A DNA stretch of 64,000 bases, from the NCBI RefSeq assembly GCF_013377785.1, contig NZ_JABXWT010000005.1, forward strand, positions 1 to 64,000, given 5' to 3'. The stretch is from Ruegeria haliotis (GTDB taxonomy: Bacteria; Pseudomonadota; Alphaproteobacteria; Rhodobacterales; Rhodobacteraceae). Shown here one piece after another: positions 1-9,213 of this stretch. A model generated the notes under the pieces. The model was not told the origin of the DNA. It saw only the letters and a list, made by a program, of their open reading frames with translations, and did not search any database. The position numbers and the translations under genes are program-made. Position 1 is the first letter of the stretch, and each line of letters begins with the position of its first letter.

Positions 1-522
1 ATGCCCCCAGTCTCTCCTGAGCGTCCCAACCGTCTCTCCGGCCCGTCTCCAGCGCCTCACCAGCGCCGGTGAAGGGGGTTCTAAGTATAACCCGCTCCAG
101 CCGCAAGCAGAAAATTGGAAACTGCCCATTTTTTTTGATTTTTCTTATTTTATTACATTAAATCAACCAATTACATCCTCACCTGAATTCCAAATTCATG
201 CAGAAAGCTAACAGCAATCACAGGCAAACACCCCCTCTACGTTTCGCGTGGAATGGAGGAACACAAGATATAGCGATCTCACCGTATCTCGATACAAGGC
301 AACCCGACTCGAAACTTGATTCCGAGTCACTTCAAAGGCGTGGGAACGGGCCGGAATCGGCAAAGCGACCATACGTCGAAAGCGCAACTTAGTTTCAACA
401 GACGCTCTTTCCAGTCGTTTCGAAATCAAATTCTCCGCCTGCCTATTCCCCAGCCTTGCGTATCAACGCCGGATGCGGTCAGGTTCCGAAACGAATTCCA
501 CCTATTTTGATGCGGGACATAA
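1..522. other. Non-coding stretch before pxpB
   Basis: I see no convincing gene here. The short open frames have no ribosome binding site and no recognisable protein. Positions 121-180 are strikingly AT-rich compared with the GC-rich surroundings. On the minus strand there is a TATACT-like -10 box near 85-90, which could belong to a leftward promoter for a gene before the window. That is only a weak guess. Confidence 0.4.
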
Positions 523-1272
523 ATGACCCCCCCCAATCCTTTCCCCCTGGTTCGAACCGTTGGCCTTGACGGAGCCTTGGTGACCTTTGGCGACGCAGTG
601 ACTGAACCCGCCAACCGAGCCGCTTTGGCGTTTCGGGCCGAAATCGAGCGGCAGCATTGGGATGGAGTGACGGAAACGTCGGCCTCGTTGGCTTCGACCT
701 ATATTCGGTTTGATCCAGTGAATGTGCCTCATGCCGAAGTCACACAACGTCTCGCGGCCCTATTGAACCAAAAAGACTGGTACAGCACACCCTTGCCCGA
801 AGGGCGCAGGCTGTGGTGCGTGCCGACCGTCTATGGCACCGATCTTGCGCCGCAACTGGAAGAAGCCGCGGCGGCGGCGGGCTTAGATCCCGAGGAAGCG
901 GTCCGGCGGCTCAGTCAAACCCGTGTACGGGTCCTGACCATTGGCTTTGCTCCCGGACAACCCTATCTCGGCCCGCTCGGGCCGGAGTTTAACATTCCCC
1001 GCCTACAGGAATTGAACCCTATGGTGCCCGAAGGCGCACTGGTTCTGGCGATTTCGCAATTTGTTCTGTTTTCCGGACCGACCCCAACCGGATGGCGGCA
1101 TGTCGGGCAAACGGCCTTTCGGTGTTTCCGTCCTGAAATGGCGCAGAGCTTTGCGCTGAGACCCGGCGATGAAATGCTGTTCAAGGCGGTGTCTCGCGAA
1201 GAGTTGGAACACATCCGGGATGACAACGCCGATGGTTCTGGCGGCGCAACATGTCAGGAGATCACCGCATGA
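523..1272 (+). CDS. pxpB: 5-oxoprolinase subunit PxpB (KipI / allophanate hydrolase subunit 1 family)
   Basis: The 249-residue protein is a typical full-length PxpB/KipI-family subunit. With PxpA and PxpC it forms the cytosolic ATP-dependent 5-oxoprolinase that opens 5-oxoproline (pyroglutamate) to glutamate. Family signatures are PTVYG (about 101-105) and GFAPGQPYLG (about 141-150), close to the usual GFAPGFPYLG. A GTPTGW-type glycine-rich segment follows near 190. The ATG at 523 has a weak GGGA upstream. The gene overlaps pxpC by four bases (ATGA), and pxpA follows directly, so the three are one operon in the order B-C-A. The older label allophanate hydrolase subunit 1 is less likely given the pxpA neighbour. 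Confidence 0.93.
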   Translation: MTPPNPFPLVRTVGLDGALVTFGDAVTEPANRAALAFRAEIERQHWDGVTETSASLASTYIRFDPVNVPHAEVTQRLAALLNQKDWYSTPLPEGRRLWCVPTVYGTDLAPQLEEAAAAAGLDPEEAVRRLSQTRVRVLTIGFAPGQPYLGPLGPEFNIPRLQELNPMVPEGALVLAISQFVLFSGPTPTGWRHVGQTAFRCFRPEMAQSFALRPGDEMLFKAVSREELEHIRDDNADGSGGATCQEITA

Positions 1273-2267
1273 GCCTGACCGTCCGCCGCATTGGCCCGGC
1301 CTGCACCCTTCAGGATCAAGGGCGCACGGGTTTTCTGGACCAAGGTCTATCACGGTCGGGGGCTGCTGACATTCTGGCGCTACATGAAGGGGCAGCTTTG
1401 TTGGGTCAAAGCCCGGACTGTGCTGCACTGGAAATGGCCGGGATGGGGGGAGAATTCGAAGCATCTCAACCGACCCGTATCGCGCTGACCGGTGCCCCCA
1501 TGAAGGCCAGTATCGACGGCAGCCCGGTGGTCTGGAATGCCTCACACCAGCTGACACAAGGACAACGGCTTGTTATCGGAGCAGCCCTGCAGGGCAACTA
1601 CGGATATCTCCATGTGGGTGGCGGGGTCGAGGCCGCAGTATTTCTGGGATCCCGCTCCACCCATCTGACCGCCAAGATAGGCCGGGTGGTACAGGCGGGC
1701 GACGTGCTGGCAGCGGGTCCAGACACGGGCAATACCGGATTGAAACTGATCCCGTCCGAACGATTTTCGGGGGGTGTGCTGCATGTTGTCGCCAGCTTTC
1801 AAACGTCACTGTTTGACAACACAGCATTGGATCGATTTGCCAGAACCAAATTCCGCCGTGGCACACGCGCCAACCGGATGGGCATGCAACTGGAAAGCGA
1901 CGGAGATGGCTTCGCTGCGAAAGGCCAGTTGAATATCCTGTCCGAGGTGATCACCCCTGGCGATATTCAGATGACTGGCACCGGCAGTCCGTTCATCCTG
2001 TTGCCCGAGTGTCAGACCACCGGCGGCTATCCCCGCATTGCGACCGTCCTGCCCTGCGATATGCCGCGTGCGGCGCAGACGCCTGCGGGCGCGCCAATCC
2101 GGTTCGAATTCGTCACAATCGATCAGGCCATGGCCCTGCACACACGTTTTCAGTCAGAGCTTGCCCACCTGCCCCGCCAAGTTGAACCACTGCTGCGCGA
2201 TCCACATGACATCGCGGACCTGTTGTCCTACCAATTGATCAGCGGAGTGATCTCTGCCACCGACTAA
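1269..2267 (+). CDS. pxpC: 5-oxoprolinase subunit PxpC (KipA / biotin-dependent carboxyltransferase-like)
   Basis: Second subunit of the PxpBC pair, homologous to KipA and allophanate hydrolase subunit 2. It begins with the family pattern LTVRRIGPACTLQDQGRTGF and continues through the SRSGAAD segment. I chose the ATG at 1269 because GGAG lies about nine bases upstream and the start overlaps the pxpB stop as ATGA. An in-frame ATG at 1251 would lie deep inside pxpB and has no good binding site. The product is about 332 residues, normal for the family. Role by family and context: activation and hydrolysis of 5-oxoproline together with PxpA and PxpB. Confidence 0.92.
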   Translation: MSLTVRRIGPACTLQDQGRTGFLDQGLSRSGAADILALHEGAALLGQSPDCAALEMAGMGGEFEASQPTRIALTGAPMKASIDGSPVVWNASHQLTQGQRLVIGAALQGNYGYLHVGGGVEAAVFLGSRSTHLTAKIGRVVQAGDVLAAGPDTGNTGLKLIPSERFSGGVLHVVASFQTSLFDNTALDRFARTKFRRGTRANRMGMQLESDGDGFAAKGQLNILSEVITPGDIQMTGTGSPFILLPECQTTGGYPRIATVLPCDMPRAAQTPAGAPIRFEFVTIDQAMALHTRFQSELAHLPRQVEPLLRDPHDIADLLSYQLISGVISATD

Positions 2268-2279
2268 GGAGATTTGCCG

Positions 2280-3041
2280 ATGCCTCGCGTCGACCTGAAT
2301 GCCGATATGGGTGAGAGCTTTGGTCCATGGAATATGGGCGATGACGAAAGCCTGCTAAAAATCATCACCTCGGCCAATATCGCCTGCGGCTTTCATGCGG
2401 GTGATCCCGATGTGATGGCTAAAACGATGACCCTGGCCGCCGACAATGACGTGGGCGTTGGAGCCCATCCCGGTTTCCCCGATCTTCAGGGCTTTGGCCG
2501 CCGCAATATGAAAGTGCCCCATGACAGCCTGCGCAATCTGGTTCGGTATCAGTTGAGCGCGGCAAAGGGCATGGCTTCGACCGTTGGCACCAAAGTGCGT
2601 CATCTGAAACTGCACGGTGCACTGGCCAATATGTGCTCGGCCGATGTCGATATGGCGCGGGCCTGTTATCAGGGCGCATTGGACGTCGACCCCGATATCA
2701 TCATCATGGTTCTGGCCGTCACCAAACAGGAAGACGCTGTGCGCGAGTTGGGATGCAAATGGGTCGGTGAAATTTTTGCTGACCGCGCCTATAACGACGA
2801 CGGTACTCTGGTCGATCGCAGCCTGCCCGGCGCAGTGATCCACGACCCCGAGATTGCCGGTCCCCGTATCCTGAACATGGTCCGCCAAGGCGCAATCATC
2901 ACCGAAAGCGACAAGCATCTGGAAACGTCCATCGACACGATCTGCCTGCATGGGGACGGCCCGACCGCCGTGCAAATCGCTCGCTCGGTCCGGGAAAACC
3001 TGATCGCAGGTGGCGTCGAGGTGACGAAATTCACCCGATAG
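2280..3041 (+). CDS. pxpA: 5-oxoprolinase subunit PxpA (LamB/YcsF family)
   Basis: The 253-residue protein opens with the LamB/YcsF signature VDLNADMGESFGPW and continues with IACGFHAGDP (about 35-44), a conserved metal/substrate-site segment, and VRHLKLHGAL. This is the third subunit needed for ATP-dependent 5-oxoproline cleavage. The ATG at 2280 has AAGGAG at 2266-2271, about eight bases upstream. An in-frame TTG at 2274 is too close to that site. It is the last gene of the pxpBCA operon, and no clear intrinsic terminator follows. Confidence 0.95.
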   Translation: MPRVDLNADMGESFGPWNMGDDESLLKIITSANIACGFHAGDPDVMAKTMTLAADNDVGVGAHPGFPDLQGFGRRNMKVPHDSLRNLVRYQLSAAKGMASTVGTKVRHLKLHGALANMCSADVDMARACYQGALDVDPDIIIMVLAVTKQEDAVRELGCKWVGEIFADRAYNDDGTLVDRSLPGAVIHDPEIAGPRILNMVRQGAIITESDKHLETSIDTICLHGDGPTAVQIARSVRENLIAGGVEVTKFTR

Positions 3042-3214
3042 ACAGATCCGCGTAATCTCTGCTGCTTACTTCCTTATTGTTGCGCGGACGGATTTCAGCC
3101 CCTAGCATGACTGCAAGTGCATGTTCTGAATACCGTAATTGAAGCAACGTAATTTGCGGGCTGGTGGCGCAACCACCCCCACCGCAGCCGGGTTTTGCGC
3201 AAGGAGGCACGCCT

Positions 3215-4462
3215 ATGTCTTTCGACCTGATGTCCTATGAGCCGCGAGGCGACAAGAAGAACTCAGATTTCTTTCACGAATACCTTCCGAAGATTTACGA
3301 AAGGCGCAATAGCTCGGGCATTGCCGATCAGGTCGGGCCAATGCGGGCGATCGTGATTCAGGTCGAAGGGACGACCTTGTTCGACACGATGCTCGAACTG
3401 TATGTCATGACCCCGTATCGCCACACGACCAGCTATCTGGGACGGACGCACAAGTTCTCGGTGATGCACTCGCACCCTGATTATCCGGCACTGATCCTGA
3501 TGGCCCCGCTAAGCGATACGTTCGAAGACTTCATCCCCCGCATCAACCGCATGTACCCGCTGGCGCGAAAAACACCGCAGACCCGCTATGTTGGTGAGAT
3601 TTTCGGGGCCACGGATCTGAACACCTTGAGCAAAACGCTCGAAGATCAAAACATCCGGTTTGAATACAGCGGTGAAACCGAAAATCCGTTCTACACGCAA
3701 GACGGGCTCCTCTTTACTACGCCGTCCGATTTCACCTGCAACCGAGTTGGTTATTCCACACTGGATTTCAATGACACTGACAGTCTTGGTCTGGGCGACC
3801 GGGTGCTGCTGAGCACTACGGAACAAAAGCGTCTGGACGAAGTTGCCGCCTTTTGCAGTGACGCCAAAATTGCCCCATTGATGCTGGGAATCGACCACCT
3901 CGCGACGCGCGTTTTGGCGGGTGAACGTGAGGACGCGATCCTCGAGTTTCTGACGATGGTGCCCTATTACTTTTGGGGGGCTTACAACATTTTCGACATG
4001 AACTCGTCGACCAACGTGAACCGCAACTCCAATGTCGACAATGACAAGAAATCTCCGGCCAAGGTATTCACGGCTAACAACACACCTTCTTTTGTGAATT
4101 CCTTCGCCAAACTGCCGATGCCAACCGAAGATTTCGTCCGCAATTTCGGCCGCCGCCTGCATCACATGGCCGTCGAGATTCAGGATGGCGACCACAGCGC
4201 TGGTGAGAAAAACGTCGATTTCGTGGTCAACACGCTCAAGGACAAAGGTGTGCCTTTCCTGGCCCATGTGGTGGGTGAGTGCAAAGACGATCCGAATCTG
4301 AAACAGATCTTCTCGAAACACTCGAAATACACACTGCTGATCACCGAATATATCGAACGCTGCCATAAATACGATGGGTTCTTCACCAAGGATAACGTCG
4401 CGGCCTTAACTGCGGCTGCCGGGCAGGATGAACAATATGAGCACGGACACGTGTTCGACTGA
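3215..4462 (+). CDS. VOC-superfamily protein resembling 4-hydroxyphenylpyruvate dioxygenase
   Basis: This 415-residue protein is not one I can name. Its C-terminal half carries three segments that line up with the metal ligands of HPPD-type dioxygenases: GIDHLATRV (His228), RLHHMAVEI (His316 or 317) and LLITEYIERC (Glu378). The last is followed by YDGFFTKDNVAAL, like the HPPD tail GFGxGNFxAL. The N-terminal 200 residues look like a degenerate first VOC half. The ATG at 3215 has a strong AAGGAGG at 3201-3207, so an earlier in-frame start at 3164 is rejected. The gene stands alone and converges on the carboxypeptidase gene. Fe(II)-dependent dioxygenase activity is inferred from the three ligands. 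The substrate is unknown, and true HPPD is doubtful because overall similarity looks low. Confidence 0.6.
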   Translation: MSFDLMSYEPRGDKKNSDFFHEYLPKIYERRNSSGIADQVGPMRAIVIQVEGTTLFDTMLELYVMTPYRHTTSYLGRTHKFSVMHSHPDYPALILMAPLSDTFEDFIPRINRMYPLARKTPQTRYVGEIFGATDLNTLSKTLEDQNIRFEYSGETENPFYTQDGLLFTTPSDFTCNRVGYSTLDFNDTDSLGLGDRVLLSTTEQKRLDEVAAFCSDAKIAPLMLGIDHLATRVLAGEREDAILEFLTMVPYYFWGAYNIFDMNSSTNVNRNSNVDNDKKSPAKVFTANNTPSFVNSFAKLPMPTEDFVRNFGRRLHHMAVEIQDGDHSAGEKNVDFVVNTLKDKGVPFLAHVVGECKDDPNLKQIFSKHSKYTLLITEYIERCHKYDGFFTKDNVAALTAAAGQDEQYEHGHVFD

Positions 4463-4472
4463 GGGCACTGGC

Positions 4473-4504
4473 AAAAAAAGGGCTGCGAAATCTCTTTCGC
4501 AGCC
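4473..4504 (-). terminator. Intrinsic terminator of the carboxypeptidase gene
   Basis: A perfect 10-bp stem (4481-4490 with 4495-4504) around a TCTC loop is followed on the minus strand by seven T residues (complement of 4473-4479). It lies 30 bases after the stop of the leftward dac gene. The hairpin may also slow transcription from the convergent VOC gene, although that strand lacks a T tract. Confidence 0.85.
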
Positions 4505-4533
4505 AATACCCATTCAGGAGAGAATGCCGAGCC

Positions 4534-5967
4534 TTATGATGGCCCGATCATGAAACAAGTAACATTGCGCGCCTGCAACCTGCGGCAGGCCAGGTCGGCC
4601 TGTTCGCGGGTCATGCCCTGAAAGGTCGCATCAAACCCGCGCGAGCTTTGGTTCACCTTGCGCAACTTTCCTTCCAGCGTGGTCATTTCCGACAGCGCCG
4701 TCTTCAAAAGAACCTTCTCGGCCTCATACCGGGTGGTATAGCGACCCACATTGACGCCCCACAGAGATCCACCTGACGTGGACAGGCGGGTGACAACTTC
4801 CTGCTCGGGCTCTGGTTGTTTTGCCGGTTCGGTCGAAGCCAAAACCAAATTATCAGGCCGCAACGCCGGGCGCGTGTCCGAATTTTCGACCGGTGGCGCT
4901 GTTGGTGCAATATCGGCAGCCGCAATAGCCGCCGCTATACCAGTTTGAATGCGATCGCCGTTCTTGGCGGCTGTTTCCGCCACGGCGCCAGCAACCTGAA
5001 TAGCTGCACCGGGACCCGGTCGCAGCACGGGCCGTAAGCTTGACTTGGGCGCACCAACTGCCAGGCGGGCGACTTTGACTGTGTCTCCCAGACCGGTATT
5101 CCCGGCATAAACAGGACGTGCAGGTCTGCGAATAGGCGCGCGGGATGGCGCGCGGCGGAAGCCCATATCCAACAATTCAGCCACCTTGGCATTACGCGAG
5201 GCGCCGGATTTGCCACCAAACACAGTCGCAATGATCCGTTCATCTTTGCGCTTGGCAGAGGCAACAAGATTGAACCCCGCAGCACGGGTGTAACCGGTCT
5301 TGATGCCATCGGCGCCTCTGTAGGCGGCCAGCAGGCGACGGTTCGTGTTGGGAACGGTCTTGATCCCCGCGTGCGTCGATTGCCGTGAGAACAGGTTGTA
5401 GTACTGCGGATAATCATACAGCAGATGGCGCCCCAACTCGGTCATATCACGAGCGGTCGACAAATGCCCTGACTCGGTCAGACCATGGGCGTTCTTGAAC
5501 GTTGTCCGGCTCATCCCCATCGCCTTGGCGGTGCGTGTCATACGGCGGGCAAAGGCCGCCTCGGACCCGCTGAGCGCGATCCCGATGGCCGTCGCCGCAT
5601 CATTGGCCGACTTCACTGCGGCGGCCCGGATCAGATAACGAAACGCAATAGTCTGCCCCGATCGCAGACCCAGCTTGGACGGCGGCTCGGACGCAGCTTT
5701 CTTGGTGATGCGCACAGGGGTGTCCAGTGCGATCTCACCGTTTCGCACCGCTTCAAAGGCGATGTACAACGTCATCATCTTGGTCAGCGACGCCGGATGC
5801 AACCGCGTGTCCGCGTTTCGGGAATGCAGCACTTCGCCCGTGCGGGCGTCGATCACCATCGCCGCATAAGGGGCCGCAAGCCCTTTCAGGGGTGCAAAAA
5901 CGAGCACCCACAGGAATACCATAAGGAGTAGGCCCATTCGGGCCGGAACTGTCCGCCGAATCTGCAC
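4534..5967 (-). CDS. D-alanyl-D-alanine carboxypeptidase (PBP5/6 type) with C-terminal SPOR domain
   Basis: The 477-residue product starts with a hydrophobic signal segment (about 11-31). The serine peptidase S11 domain has all three active-site motifs: SLTK (60-63), SAN (120-122) and KTG (223-225). It trims the terminal D-Ala from peptidoglycan stem peptides in the periplasm. A proline/alanine-rich linker (about 270-390) leads to a C-terminal SPOR domain (about 400-477), known to bind denuded septal glycan, so a division-site role is inferred. The usual PBP5 C-terminal amphipathic anchor is replaced by this domain. The gene is monocistronic with its own terminator. Confidence 0.92.
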   Translation of the reverse strand: MQIRRTVPARMGLLLMVFLWVLVFAPLKGLAAPYAAMVIDARTGEVLHSRNADTRLHPASLTKMMTLYIAFEAVRNGEIALDTPVRITKKAASEPPSKLGLRSGQTIAFRYLIRAAAVKSANDAATAIGIALSGSEAAFARRMTRTAKAMGMSRTTFKNAHGLTESGHLSTARDMTELGRHLLYDYPQYYNLFSRQSTHAGIKTVPNTNRRLLAAYRGADGIKTGYTRAAGFNLVASAKRKDERIIATVFGGKSGASRNAKVAELLDMGFRRAPSRAPIRRPARPVYAGNTGLGDTVKVARLAVGAPKSSLRPVLRPGPGAAIQVAGAVAETAAKNGDRIQTGIAAAIAAADIAPTAPPVENSDTRPALRPDNLVLASTEPAKQPEPEQEVVTRLSTSGGSLWGVNVGRYTTRYEAEKVLLKTALSEMTTLEGKLRKVNQSSRGFDATFQGMTREQADLACRRLQARNVTCFMIGPS

Positions 5968-6216
5968 GATCTTTGCCTCTGTCTGCCTCGCGCCGCCGGG
6001 TTTTCCCGGTCAGCATAATTATTTTATTAAAGACGAGGCTAGCACAGAGACCCAATGAAATAAACCGAAAGCTGGGGTTTTCGCAGTTTCGTTATGCGTC
6101 CGGACACCTGCTACATCTTGGTGTTTCCGCGCACGCCCACACCAAATGCGCTGCTGCGACGAGGATTCAGCTCTCCCCCTCGAGGAATTTTCTAAAACTG
6201 AGGCCGAATGGCCACA

Positions 6217-6918
6217 TCAACTCAAGCCGCGGACAAGCTCCGCCAGATCGCCCAAATCCTTCAATTCATGGAATCGCGGGCTTCCGACTGGCACCTCGGC
6301 CTGCTCGATCTCCCAAACGAGGCCATGTGGAACGTAAACACCCCAACATCCGGCCTGAATCGGCGCCACAACATCGGATCGCATCGAATTGCCAACCATC
6401 ATCGCCGCCCCCGGGCCATCACCGTATTGACCGAACACCCCGCGATATGTTTCCGGCGTCTTTTCCGAGACGATTTCAACCCAATCGAACAGATCACCCA
6501 GCCCCGATTGCGCCAACTTTCGCTCCTGATCAATCAGGTCACCCTTGGTGATCAACACCACGCGATAGGTCTCCGCCATCGTCTCGACCGCCTCGCGCGC
6601 ATGGGGCAACAATTCAATCGGATGGGCCAACATCTCTTGCCCGGCTTCGATCAATTGCCGAATGACCGCAGCCGGGACATGGTCCTGTGTGACCTCGATG
6701 GCGGTTTCAATCATCGACAGGGTGAACCCTTTGATGCCGTATCCATAGTGCCGGATATTGCGTTTTTCAGCCGCCAGCAGACGGTCCATCAGATGATCCC
6801 GCGCGGCATGATCCGCCAGCAGGTCGGCGAAATGGGCCTGCGTCAGTTTAAAGAACCGCTCGTTGTGCCACAGCGTGTCATCCGCATCGAACCCGATTGT
6901 GGTCAGTTTTTCTTCCAT
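6217..6918 (-). CDS. HAD-superfamily hydrolase
   Basis: The 233-residue protein has the HAD motif I as FDADDTLW with nucleophile Asp11 and Asp13. Motif II-like LITKGD, a lysine in SEKTPETY and motif IV in VGNSMRSDV follow. A helical cap lies between motifs I and II, so it is likely a small-molecule phosphatase of the YjjG/5'-nucleotidase-like group. The true substrate cannot be read from sequence. It is divergent from clpS with about 93 bp between them, and it stands alone on its strand. The 249 bp between it and the dac gene show no gene. Confidence 0.85.
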   Translation of the reverse strand: MEEKLTTIGFDADDTLWHNERFFKLTQAHFADLLADHAARDHLMDRLLAAEKRNIRHYGYGIKGFTLSMIETAIEVTQDHVPAAVIRQLIEAGQEMLAHPIELLPHAREAVETMAETYRVVLITKGDLIDQERKLAQSGLGDLFDWVEIVSEKTPETYRGVFGQYGDGPGAAMMVGNSMRSDVVAPIQAGCWGVYVPHGLVWEIEQAEVPVGSPRFHELKDLGDLAELVRGLS

Positions 6919-7011
6919 CCCGTTTACGTCCGCTTGCTCTTTTCTCTGACGACGCTCACGTTATATAAGCGCACAGGTAATCCCAAAGTCTGAATCGGAC
7001 AGTTATACGCG

Positions 7012-7353
7012 ATGCTGGAAAATCCCTGGATGATGTCTGACGACTCGGACGACGATAATGACACGTCGATCCTGGTACAGACGCGCCCCAAAACCAAGCG
7101 TCCGCCGCTATACAAAGTTCTTTTGCTGAACGACGACTACACTCCGATGGAATTCGTGGTGCATGTGCTGGAGCGGTTCTTCGGAATGACCCACGCTGAG
7201 GCGTTTGAGATCATGTTGATCGTGCACAAGAAGGGCGTCGCCGTGGTGGGGGTCTTCAGCCACGAAATTGCAGAAACCAAAGTGGGTCAGGTAATGGATT
7301 TTGCCCGCAGGCATCAGCACCCCCTGCAATGTACTATGGAACGTGAAGAATAA
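7012..7353 (+). CDS. clpS: ATP-dependent Clp protease adaptor ClpS
   Basis: ClpS delivers N-degron substrates to ClpAP and modulates ClpA. The core shows the expected [20 protein letters not shown] segment, [19 protein letters not shown] and a C-terminal [10 protein letters not shown]. The Asp-Asp in LNDDYTP and the hydrophobic pocket Met are present. The N-terminal tail is acidic, as usual. The start is uncertain: ATG 7012, 7030 and 7033 are all in frame without a clear ribosome site, and the shorter start (MSDDSDDD) would match typical family length. It is followed at 50 bp by a methyltransferase gene on the same strand, possibly co-transcribed. Confidence 0.95.
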   Translation: MLENPWMMSDDSDDDNDTSILVQTRPKTKRPPLYKVLLLNDDYTPMEFVVHVLERFFGMTHAEAFEIMLIVHKKGVAVVGVFSHEIAETKVGQVMDFARRHQHPLQCTMEREE

Positions 7354-7403
7354 AACGACATTGGGCCAAGTTGCCCGCGCCATATCTTCTGCAGGAATTG
7401 CCC

Positions 7404-8369
7404 ATGTCCCCTCGCCTTGATCTTGCCCTGCAAAGCGGCCTGACGTTGTCGTCACCGCTGACCGTGATTGGCCCGACGCCAAATCATGATCTGTCGTCGC
7501 TGCCATCGGATTCGCAGGTGGTGCAGCCGTTCAAACCCTTTCACGACCACTTTGCGGACCAGGGATTTACCACGACGCCCAAAGCCGATGACCCCTGTCA
7601 GGACGCAATCGTGTTTTTGCCGCGCGCCAAGGCGTTGGCCCGCGCATTGATCCATCAAGCCTGTAATCGCGCCAGTGGCGTGATCGTTGTCGATGGCGCA
7701 AAGACCGACGGTGTGGACAGCGTGTTGAAGGACGTCCGCAAACGCGTCACGGTCGACGGGCCGATTGCCAAGGCGCACGGCAAGATCTTCTGGTTCCAAT
7801 CCGACCCACAGGCCTTTTCCGACTGGGCCGCGCCGGAAACCCAAAGCGTGGATGGCTACCAAACAGCCCCTGGCGTGTTCTCAGCCGACGGAATCGATCC
7901 GGCCTCGGCCTTGCTGTTGCGGGCGCTGCCTACCAAGCTTGGCTCATGCGTGGCGGATTTGGGCGCAGGCTGGGGGTATCTGTCTGCAGAACTGCTCAGG
8001 AACGAAAGCCTCAAAACTTTACATCTGGTCGAGGCTGACCACGCCGCGCTCACTTGCGCCCGTACCAACGTGCCAGACTCTCGCGCCCAATTTCATTGGG
8101 CGGATGCCGTCACGTGGAAGGCGCCCGAGTCAATCGACACGGTGGTCATGAACCCGCCGTTCCACACCTCGCGCAATGCCGACCCCGCGCTGGGACAGGG
8201 GTTCATCGCGTCAGCCGCCCGCAACCTGACTCGCAGCGGCAACCTGTGGATGGTAGCCAACCGCCACCTGCCTTACGAGACCACATTGAGTGAGTTGTTC
8301 ACTCAGGTAAAAGAAGTGACTGGCGACAATCGGTTCAAGGTTTTTCACGCCTCTCGCCCTCGGCGATAA
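7404..8369 (+). CDS. RsmC-like class I SAM-dependent methyltransferase
   Basis: About 321 residues. The N-terminal half looks like the non-catalytic duplicate domain of RsmC/RlmG-type enzymes. The C-terminal half has the SAM-binding VADLGAGWGYLSAELL loop and the catalytic NPPFH motif typical of exocyclic-amino N-methyltransferases acting on G or A in nucleic acid. A likely role is m2G methylation of 16S rRNA (RsmC-like), though another rRNA site is possible. The ATG at 7404 follows a CAGGA site. An in-frame TTG at 7371 was rejected. It lies just after clpS and before the SDR-hemF pair on the same strand. Confidence 0.85.
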   Translation: MSPRLDLALQSGLTLSSPLTVIGPTPNHDLSSLPSDSQVVQPFKPFHDHFADQGFTTTPKADDPCQDAIVFLPRAKALARALIHQACNRASGVIVVDGAKTDGVDSVLKDVRKRVTVDGPIAKAHGKIFWFQSDPQAFSDWAAPETQSVDGYQTAPGVFSADGIDPASALLLRALPTKLGSCVADLGAGWGYLSAELLRNESLKTLHLVEADHAALTCARTNVPDSRAQFHWADAVTWKAPESIDTVVMNPPFHTSRNADPALGQGFIASAARNLTRSGNLWMVANRHLPYETTLSELFTQVKEVTGDNRFKVFHASRPRR

Positions 8370-8406
8370 GGCCCGCTAACCTGCGCCCCAACTCAGGAGG
8401 ATTCGG

Positions 8407-9207
8407 ATGTCCTTTTCCATAGCTGGCAAGACAGCAATTGTAACAGGCGGTGCGAACGGAATCGGGCTGGCCATCGGGCGTCATTTCGCGGATGCCGGTG
8501 TAAACGTCATGTTTGCCGACATAGACGAAAAGCGCCTGATCGAGGAACTGGGCGATCAGGCGGAAGACAGCAACATCAGCTATTTCGCCGGTGATCTGCG
8601 CGAAAAGCTGACCATCGCCAATCTGTTGTCAGCCACCCTGGACGCGTTTGATCAGGTGGACATTCTGATCAACGGCGCGCGACAGGTGATCCCCTCAGAT
8701 CCGCTGGACACCGATGACGACTCGGTTCGGACCTTGCTGAATCAGAATCTGATGCCGGCTTTGCGGCTCAGTCAGGTCGTGGCTAAGCGTATGATTAAAC
8801 AGTCGGGCGATGACAACGATAGCCCGGCGGGCTCGATCATCAACCTGTCCTCGATTGCGGCCCGACGCACACACCCGGATTTGATGGCCTATTCGGTATC
8901 GACGGCTGCGCTGGACCAGATGACCCGCTCGCTGGCCGTGGCACTGGCACCAAGCCGCATTCGCGTGAACTCGATTGCGCTGGGGTCGGTCATGAGCGCA
9001 TCGTTGCAATCCACACTTAAGGAAAACCGCGATTTTCGCGATGACATCGAAAAACACACTCCACTGGCCCGCATCGCATCCCCGACCGAGTTGACCGAGA
9101 CCGCGCAATTTCTGGCCTCGGATGCATCCGGGTTCATCACCGGTCAAATCCTGACAATCGACGGCGGCAGAACCCTGCTGGACCCCGTCGCTGCCCCGGC
9201 GCATTAA
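8407..9207 (+). CDS. SDR-family protein lacking the catalytic lysine
   Basis: The 266-residue protein has the classical short-chain dehydrogenase fold: cofactor motif TGGANGIG (about 14-21), NLSS with the catalytic Ser, and a C-terminal ITGQILTIDGG. The active-site YxxxK reads YSVST, so Lys is replaced by Thr (ACG codon), and the usual NNAG motif reads INGA. Without this Lys ordinary SDR chemistry should be impaired, so this may be a divergent reductase or a non-catalytic NAD(P)-binding protein. The ATG follows AGGAGG at about eight bases. It lies seven bases before hemF and is probably co-transcribed. The substrate is unknown. Confidence 0.8.
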   Translation: MSFSIAGKTAIVTGGANGIGLAIGRHFADAGVNVMFADIDEKRLIEELGDQAEDSNISYFAGDLREKLTIANLLSATLDAFDQVDILINGARQVIPSDPLDTDDDSVRTLLNQNLMPALRLSQVVAKRMIKQSGDDNDSPAGSIINLSSIAARRTHPDLMAYSVSTAALDQMTRSLAVALAPSRIRVNSIALGSVMSASLQSTLKENRDFRDDIEKHTPLARIASPTELTETAQFLASDASGFITGQILTIDGGRTLLDPVAAPAH

Positions 9208-9213
9208 AAATCC

